A DNA stretch of 64,000 bases from the NCBI GenBank assembly GCA_009192285.1, contig CM018604.1, positions 5,427,746 through 5,491,745 of the forward strand, written 5' to 3'. Shown here one piece after another: positions 58,208 to 64,000 of the stretch; the first letter of the stretch is position 1; the number at the start of each line of letters is the position of its first letter. Under the pieces are notes generated by a model. The model was not told the DNA's origin, did not search any database, and worked only from the letters and a program-made list of their open reading frames with translations. This DNA comes from Morchella semilibera. Taxonomy: Eukaryota; Ascomycota; Pezizomycetes; Pezizales; Morchellaceae. A program made the translations under genes and the position numbers.

Positions 58208-59247
58208 AGCAGGGCTAGGGTAGGGTAGAGCTCGCAGTCGTTTAAGGAGAAGAGAAAATAGTAGTTGGGAGGGTAGATAGAACTAGAAGATAGTGCGTTA
58301 GTGAGGGCGCGGGTTGATTGATGTACAGTACACTACGACCTCTATATCCGCCCCCACTCCCCGTCATGTTCTGTTTGCGCGTGTGTTGTGTTGTGTTGTG
58401 ATTTTCTTTCTCTGTCAATTATTTCTCATGGTTTTCGTTCGTTGGACGCTCGAATATTACTTCCTATTTTTACGTTGGTGTTGCGTGTTGCATGTGTAGA
58501 TATGGTGTGGTGCTGTGGTGCTGTGGTGCTGTGGTGCTGCGGGTGGGGTGGGGTGGGGCGAGTGACAGCTTGTGATACAATCAATTCAATGGTGGCATAA
58601 CGCTGTTGTGTGTGTGTGTGGTCTGGCACTGCCTTTAGTCCTAGAAATAGCACCTAGCAGCTACGTACACGCAGAGACCAAACACAGAGGACAGCATTGG
58701 CGGGCTAGTGTTAGTTGGAACGGGGAATGTAGGCTTTGTAGGCTTTGTGTGTGAGGTTTGTCATGAGCTGGGCTGGAGGCGGGGTGGGGTGGGGTGGGGT
58801 GGGTGTATAGCATGTTTTGGACCGCCTGGGAGGGACTTGTATACTATACTATAGATGTAATGACACCCCCACACGGTCATATGTACCAGCACCGCGGGCA
58901 GCCTGGGGGCCGTCATATACATACTTAATTAAGCTACATGTACCGCGGGTATAGTGATTCTCTGTGCTTGGTGCTGGGCTGGTGTAGGTACACCTTTTCT
59001 ACTTTCTCACTTTGTATACACTGCACGGCTGTCCTAGGGGTTGCACGTAGCTGTGACTGTGACTGTTTCTGCTCGACAGTACCAGAAAGGGGAAGCAGGT
59101 GTGTATATATCCTTACCTGCCAGAGTACCATGCCACTGCGGTGTGTATTATGGTGGGCGGGCTTCCAAGACCGTAGTACTGTAACGATGCACTGCCAAGG
59201 AGATCGATCTTTCCACCCATAAACCACAGCGACACAAACGAAAGCAT

Positions 59248-59403
59248 CGTGGCGTGGCCTAGTGGTAATACACTGGGCTTCGTCATATGACCACGACAGG
59301 TTCAAATCCTGGTGGGAGCAGTGATGAGAAAGCCCAACATGGTAGCGACGCTCTTGAGGGATGAGTACTTCTTCACGTAAGTCTTTTGCTGCCGGCTTTT
59401 TTT
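59248..59403 (+). mobile_element. tRNA-derived Pol III element (SINE-like) or tRNA pseudogene
   Basis: A perfect box A (TGGCCTAGTGG, 59255-59265) and box B (GGTTCAAATCC, 59299-59309) are 44 bp apart, the spacing of positions 8 and 52 in a real tRNA. The flanking bases cannot form an acceptor stem (CGTGGCG against TGGGAGC) and the anticodon arm is disrupted. About 85 bp of unrelated sequence follows, ending in a seven-T terminator (59397-59403). Head, body and T-run are the layout of a tRNA-derived SINE. Confidence 0.5.
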
Positions 59404-59792
59404 ATCATTTGACCGCGTAAATTTTAGGGAACAGTGGACATTTCATGTGGCGGCCAAGGCGGCTTTGGTGTTGTCGTGCTTGGTCAATACACCCGTCACC
59501 CTCAACCAATAAGGTTGCGGGCGCAAAAGGATGTAATCTAGTTACACATAGTAGATAGTAGACTATCTAGTCGGCCACCCAGCTGTATGTGTGGGGGGCT
59601 GTACTGCTACTGCGAGTGCTGGACGGTTAAGCTGCCTGACAAAGGGTGTTCGTGTCCCCATTGCAAATCCCCCAGGCCACACTGACAGGTACCCATAGAT
59701 ACATATAACCCAACAACAACACCAGCCCAATACCCACTCTAAGGACCTCGACAAAAACCCGCACAACAATCATTACCCACCCGCCCAACCCA

Positions 59793-59822
59793 AACCCCAA
59801 CCCCAACCCCAACCCCAACCCC
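59793..59822 (+). repeat. (AACCCC)5 telomere-like repeat
   Basis: Five AACCCC units are followed by degenerate copies and one AACCCTAACCC. The unit is not the usual fungal telomere CCCTAA, so it is probably a simple repeat or promoter tract. Confidence 0.75.
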
Positions 59823-60011
59823 AGCCCCCAACACAAACCCTAACCCCCCTCCCGCCAAGAGGATGCAACGACGACTCGACTCAGGCAACCAAAAAGCAAA
59901 AAAAGCAAAAAAGTAAAATTTAAAAAAAAAAGATATTCCCCAGCCAACACCACACTCTTCAAAGACCCCCCCCGGGACATACAACAACAAACAAATAAAC
60001 GGAGAAACAAC

Positions 60012-61133
60012 ATGTCGAAGGAGCAGCAGCAGCAGCCAATTGACCAGGAGGCGATCCAGAGCGCGCTGGCGGAGCTGGCGGGCCTGGAGAGGGAGTTTGA
60101 GAAGGTCGATGTCGAGATCTGTAAGTCCCCCCCCCCCCCTCACGCCCTGTGCCCCCCTCTCGCCCACTTACCGCACGGTGAGGAGAGAGGGGGGGTCGAT
60201 AAAGCACACCCCCTAACGACTCCCCAGTACGCGAGACCACCATCCGTCAAACGCCCCTCTTCGCGCGCCGCAACGCCCTCACCTCGCGCATCCACAACTT
60301 CTGGCCCCTCGTCTTCGAGCAGGCCTCGAGCGCGCTACAATTCGACGAGTTCGTGACGCCCGAGGACGCCCACGTCCTCGGCCGCTACCTACGCAGCGTG
60401 ACCGTCACGCGCCCGGACCTCGCCGCCGAGCCCCGCACCGTGCAGATCGACTTCGGCTTCAGCGACAACGAGTACTTCTCGGACAGCGTGCTGTCCAAGC
60501 GCTTCGCGTACCAGGGGGGCGGGGGCGGGGGGCTGGCGAGCGAGCCCGTGGCCATCGCGTGGAGGGCTGGCAAGGACCTGACGGAGGGGGCGACGGCGGC
60601 GGCGGCGGAGGAGTGGCGCGAGAGGTGCAGTAAGCGTGGGGGGGAGGAGGGGAGGAAGAGGCTGGAGCGCGTCATGGAGAGGGGCCCCGCGAGCTTCTTT
60701 AATTGGTTTGCGTGGACGGGGAGGCATGAGGCGCTCGGGAGGTGCATGTCCATGAGCATGAGGGCGAGTGTGGCGGGTCGGAGGACGGAGAGGGGTTCGT
60801 GGAGGTGTTTCCGAATGGGGATGAGGTCGCGGTCCAGATTGCGGAGGACATGTATCCGAATGCGCCAAAGTACTTTAGTAAGTCCCCCCCCCCTCTCTCT
60901 CTATCTCTCGGTGGTGGAGAGCTAATAGTACAACAGCCGAGTCCCTGGAAGACGACGACGAGGAGGACGAGGACGAGATCGAGCTCGACAGCGAGGAGGA
61001 GAAGGAGCTCGCAAAGGGCAGCGCCATGGCCCTCCTCTCGGAGATTGGCAAGAAGGGGGGCAAGCGGAACGGCGTTGGCGAGACGCGCGACGCCGAGGAC
61101 GACGGGCCCGCGAAGAAGAAGTCGAAGAAGTAG
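60012..61133 (+). CDS. VPS75: NAP/SET-family histone chaperone, Vps75 type (one frame break)
   Basis: Exons 60012..60120, 60228..60877 and 60937..61133, with introns of 107 and 59 nt. The N-terminal dimerisation helix (EAIQSALAELAGLEREFEKVDVEI) is followed by RETTIRQTPLFARRNALTSR and FWPLVFEQASSALQFDEFVTP. Next comes the NAP core (VQIDFGFSDNEYFSD...VLSKRF, then PASFFNWFAW). After it a frame break (about 60735) leads to EGFVEVFPNGDEVAVQIAEDMYPNAPKYF and a long acidic tail (ESLEDDDEEDEDEIELDSEE), ending in a basic KKKSKK. SET/Vps75 proteins carry H3-H4; yeast Vps75 stimulates the acetyltransferase Rtt109. One missing G in the GGGAGG region would restore the frame. A Gly-rich loop (GGGGGG, about residue 130) interrupts the core. 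Confidence 0.88.
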
Positions 61134-61658
61134 GCAGAGGGGGTGGTAATTGTAGGGGCCCTCCCTTTATCTCTTTCTTTCTCTCTCTTCTTTTTCTTTT
61201 TTCTTTTAAAAGGTTCTGTTGGGGGAGGCTTGTATATTAATTATAACCATTGCCATTGCCGTCATCTGAGGTTACTGTTTTACTGAGATCCATCCATACA
61301 TATACATTACATATATATTGAAATACCACCCCAGACGTCCTAATACTTCATTACTCTCATCTGCGAGTGAGTCATGGGCCGTCACTCGACGATACCAACC
61401 TTTTCCTGCTTCTGGCCCGGGCAGGGAAAGTTAAAGAGGGCATCTGATTGTAGCTGATTGATCATTGACACCACGCCGGTACTTTTTTGTTGTTTCTGTA
61501 GATTATAATTATGATAGACAGGTGAAGATGTATGCACTTAATAAGCACCTGCCTATACTATATAAATACCGATTAGTAAATAAATACATCATCAATCAAT
61601 ACCTCCACACACCTCGGCCACATTCACAACTCCACTCACCCCACAAACCCACAACCCA
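61134..61658. other. Intergenic region
   Basis: CT- and T-rich 3' flank of the VPS75-like gene, then the promoter of the dephospho-CoA kinase gene. No gene. Confidence 0.6.
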
Positions 61659-62500
61659 ATGCTGCTAATAGGCCTCACAGGGTCCATCGCGACCGGCAAG
61701 TCCACCGCCTCGCGCCTGCTCTCCTCCCCACCGCACAACCTCCCCACAATCGACGCCGACGCCCTCGCGCGCGCCGTCGTGCTCCCGGGCACCCCCGCCC
61801 ACGCCCGCATCGTAGCGCACTTCGCCCCCACCACCCCCGACCTCCTCAACCCCGACGGCACGCTCAACCGCCCCGCGCTCGGCCGCCGCGTCTTTGCAAG
61901 CGAGGCGGACAGGGCCGTCCTCAACGGGATCACGCACCCCGCCGTGCGCTGGGAGATGTACCCCCCCCCCCCCTGCCCCCCCCGCACACCAGGCGACTGA
62001 TGGGAGAGAGAGACAGGTACAAGCAGATCCTGCACCACTATGTCCGTGGCCACTGGGCGGTAGTGCTAGACGTCCCCCTCCTCTTCGAGGCACACCTCGA
62101 CGTGCTCTGCGGCGCCGTGCTAGTCGTTGGCGTCAGCTCGCGCGAGGAGCAGCTGGAGCGGCTGCTCGCGCGCGACCGCGCCGCCGGCGGGGGCATGACG
62201 CGGGGGGAGGCGGAGCAGCGCGTGGCCGCACAGATGCCGCTGCTGGAGAAGGTCGCACTGTGTGAGCGTGTGTATGGGCGCAGGGGCGAGGTCGTGTGGA
62301 ATGATGGCGGCGTGGAGGCGCTGGAGGGCGAGCTGGGAAGGGTCGTGGGGGGGTGGGGCGCGCGGAGGACGGGGTGGTGGAGGCTGCTGTGGGGGTTCCC
62401 GTTGGTGGCGGGGGTGTGTGCGGTGGTTGCGGTGCTGGGGAATTTGTGGAGGAGGAGGAGGGGGGAGGTGGAGGGGGTGAAGGAGAGGGCGAGGTTGTAG
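61659..62500 (+). CDS. CAB5: Dephospho-CoA kinase, membrane-anchored
   Basis: Exons 61659..61957 and 62017..62500 flank a 59-nt intron that is largely poly-C. The product has 260 residues. The P-loop GLTGSIATGKS starts at residue 5. The family blocks IDADALARAVVLPGTPAHARI, NPDGTLNRPALGRRVFA and ITHPAVRWEM/YKQILHHY are spliced through codon M. VVLDVPLLFEAHLDVLCGAVLVV and a LLARDRA lid segment follow. The enzyme phosphorylates the 3'-OH of dephospho-CoA, the last step of CoA synthesis. A C-terminal hydrophobic segment (WWRLLWGFPLVAGVCAVVAV) resembles the membrane anchor seen in fungal and animal homologues, implying attachment to the mitochondrial or ER membrane. Coding sequence is extremely GC-rich. 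Confidence 0.95.
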
Positions 62501-63311
62501 GGGTTGTGTCTGGGTGTGGTAATGTCTTTCTTTCTTTCCTTCCTCTTCTTTCTTTCTTTCTCTCTTGTCTGTCTTTACGGCAGTATATATATGTATGTAT
62601 ATATGTACACAATCACTACCAATCACAGCAGCAGCAGTATCAAGAAACCACCCCGTTCTTCTCCACCAGTTCGTTCTCGCTCTACCCCGTTTTCTAGTCC
62701 TTACGATCATTTCCCCCCGTATATAGAATTGGGGGGGCATTGGGGGGGCCTTAACTGGGCGGGCGGGATATATATATATAACTACAAGTATATATATATA
62801 TAGCTGTGCCCTGAGTACAGTCTTGTTCCCAGACCCCAATCGGTACCTCTTTTGGTCCTCCGGTGTAGACTCATATAAAATACTCAAACACCAAAATAGG
62901 TATGGTATGGGCAGTACGAGATGAGCACCCCCGGGTACTTGTGTGTAGCTATGTATCCCATGCAGTTAGTTATTTCTGAGCTGTATTGCATTCGAGTGCG
63001 AATTTGTGTCTGTATGATCTGTATTGCATTCGAGTGCGAGTTTGTGTCTGTGGCACGTCTGTATATTTGGTATAGTGACTGCGGCCTGGCAGATGGGTAC
63101 GTGGGTTATAGGTGGTGTTGCGTAGACTGCAATTGAGATATTCAGTGTCAGGAATTGTATTATCGTCCCTTGATACTGCATACATAAGTATAGCTATCAC
63201 CCTCCTTATCCCTGCAGCACTGTTACTCATCAACCCAACCCCACCACCACAAACAACCCCACCAGACGTCATCCATCCACCCCACCTCACCTCACCCCAC
63301 CGCAACCCACA
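62501..63311. other. Intergenic region
   Basis: Contains TTTC-rich and TATATA-rich tracts, a TATATATATATA run near 62770 and 62792, a 38-bp tandem duplication (62981-63054) and the C-rich promoter of the YjbQ-like gene. No gene. Confidence 0.6.
62981..63054 (+). repeat. 38-bp tandem duplication
   Basis: CTGTATTGCATTCGAGTGCG(A)... occurs twice head to tail with a single internal A/G difference and a diverging 3' end. It is a recent duplication in the upstream region of the YjbQ-like gene. Confidence 0.85.
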
Positions 63312-63808
63312 ATGTCCTGGCACCAAACCACGCTGCGCCTTCCCTCCCGCTCGCGCGGCTCCTACCTCATAACCCCCGAGATCACCACCGCGCTCGGCGC
63401 GGAGCTCTCGCGCTACCGCGTGGGCCTGCTGACGCTCTTCATCCAGCACACGTCGTGCGCGCTGTCGCTCAACGAGAACTGGGACAGCGACGTGCGCGCG
63501 GACATGAGCGATGCGCTCGACCGCATCGTCCCCGAGGACAAGGGCGGCCAGGGCCTCTACCGCCATGACGCGGAGGGCAGCGACGACATGCCGGCCCATG
63601 TCAAGAGTGCGCTCATTGGCGCGAGTATCACCGTCCCCATCACGGACGGGAAGCTGGCGCTGGGGACATGGCAGGGTGGGTTCCCCCTGGTTTTGATGTG
63701 AGAGGAAGAGGGCTAACTGGCGGACGGGTAGGGATATGGTATCTGGAGTTTCGGAGGGCGAAGCATGCGAGGAATGTGGTCGCCACTATACAGGGGGAGC
63801 TGAAGTAG
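63312..63808 (+). CDS. YjbQ/UPF0047 family protein
   Basis: Exons 63312..63675 and 63732..63808 flank a 56-nt intron (GTGGGT...GGGTAG). The product has 146 residues, the usual size. It starts [21 protein letters not shown] and carries the family signatures [18 protein letters not shown] and [21 protein letters not shown], then [18 protein letters not shown]. The His of FIQHT, the Asn/Glu and the second His of AHVKS are the conserved cavity residues. Bacterial YjbQ has secondary thiamine-phosphate synthase activity in vitro, but the physiological role is unresolved. The last exon ([24 protein letters not shown]) completes the trimeric beta-barrel edge. Confidence 0.94.
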
Positions 63809-64000
63809 ACCCCGGGGTAGAATAGAGTCCATAGAGGAATAGAAGCTGTTTTTTCTGGTGCTTGTTGACCTCCCTCCTTTCTTTCTGTTATTGCTGCCGT
63901 GAGATGGCCTGGTGACGGTCGCGCTCTGGGCTAGTGGACCGAAGGTCTCCAGCCAGATATGATATGTACCAGTATGTCAGCGTGTGGCCTTCTTGTTTGA
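63809..64000. other. 3' flank of the YjbQ-like gene to window end
   Basis: No gene is visible in the final 192 bp. The T-rich segment near 63850 may contain polyadenylation signals. Confidence 0.5.

Larger units (their letters stand above)
58208..60011. other. Intergenic region with tRNA-derived element and telomere-like repeat
   Basis: No protein gene is supported. It contains GTGGTGCT and GGGGT-type short tandem repeats (58505-58560, 58780-58803), a TACATGTA (58935), a tRNA-like Pol III unit (59248-59403) and an AACCCC repeat (59793-59822). The A-rich sequence immediately before 60012 is the leader of the VPS75-like gene. Confidence 0.5.

Noticed and set aside
59248-59320. Functional tRNA gene
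   Set aside because: Box A and B are perfect, but the acceptor stem and anticodon arm cannot pair, so it is treated as a tRNA-derived element.
59793-59840. Interstitial telomere
   Set aside because: The unit is AACCCC rather than the usual fungal TTAGGG/CCCTAA, and only one AACCCTAACCC is present.

Overview
This is a gene-dense window from the nuclear genome of a filamentous ascomycete (Pezizomycotina). The genes carry short GT-AG introns, mostly 48-110 nt, with CTAAC/CTGAC-type branch sites. Start sites use ATG and there are no bacterial ribosome-binding sites. A complex I subunit (NDUFS6), CFIm25 and a secreted LPMO-like protein argue against a Saccharomyces-type yeast. I cannot name the genus; an early-diverging lineage is possible but unproven.

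Layout, left to right. A PPR-type protein cut by the window edge (2-1088, +). A KEN-box protein of unknown function (3312-4637, -). The mitochondrial DEAD-box helicase Mss116 (7645-10083, +). The Qc-SNARE Tlg1/syntaxin-6 (12068-12914, +). CFIm25/NUDT21 (13496-14494, -), divergent from a METTL25/RRNAD1-type methyltransferase (14839-16683, +). A small heat-shock protein behind textbook heat-shock elements (17338-17910, +). APC/C subunit Cut9/CDC16 (18502-20612, +). Ribosome biogenesis factor NSA1 (22728-24183, -). A secreted LPMO-like protein (25683-26420, -). A gene-poor stretch follows (26.4-30.7 kb). Next come a small orphan gene (30728-31189, -), a DNAJC11-type J-protein (31653-33986, -), YIH1/IMPACT (35627-36660, -) and the M16 metalloprotease STE23/IDE (37737-41844, -). 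A MITE-like element and two degenerate RNase H-fold proteins (44835-45743, -; 47399-48157, +) lie beyond. The right end is GC-rich: NDUFS6 (48543-49288, -), divergent from an MPP6 protein that ends in zinc knuckles (49672-50608, +), then mitoribosomal uS5m (51321-52361, +), an Smr-domain protein (54597-55389, +), MPP-beta/MAS1 (56298-58207, +), a VPS75/SET histone chaperone (60012-61133, +), dephospho-CoA kinase (61659-62500, +) and a YjbQ/UPF0047 protein (63312-63808, +).

These are mostly single-copy housekeeping genes; I see no secondary-metabolite cluster, phage, CRISPR array or complete transposon. Mitochondrial functions are frequent (Mss116, DNAJC11, NDUFS6, uS5m, MPP-beta), but nothing shows that they form a cluster.

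The strongest structure beyond genes is threefold. (1) The palindrome TACATGTA occurs 27 times by my count, in no confident coding exon, against about one expected by chance. (2) C or G homopolymers of 10-13 nt sit inside at least eight introns. (3) Five genes contain single-base frame breaks, mostly at homopolymers; these look like assembly errors, though real mutation cannot be excluded. Biologically, the most interesting items are the MPP6-zinc knuckle architecture, the pair of degenerate RNase H-fold proteins, the KEN-box protein, a TA-flanked MITE and a tRNA-derived Pol III element.
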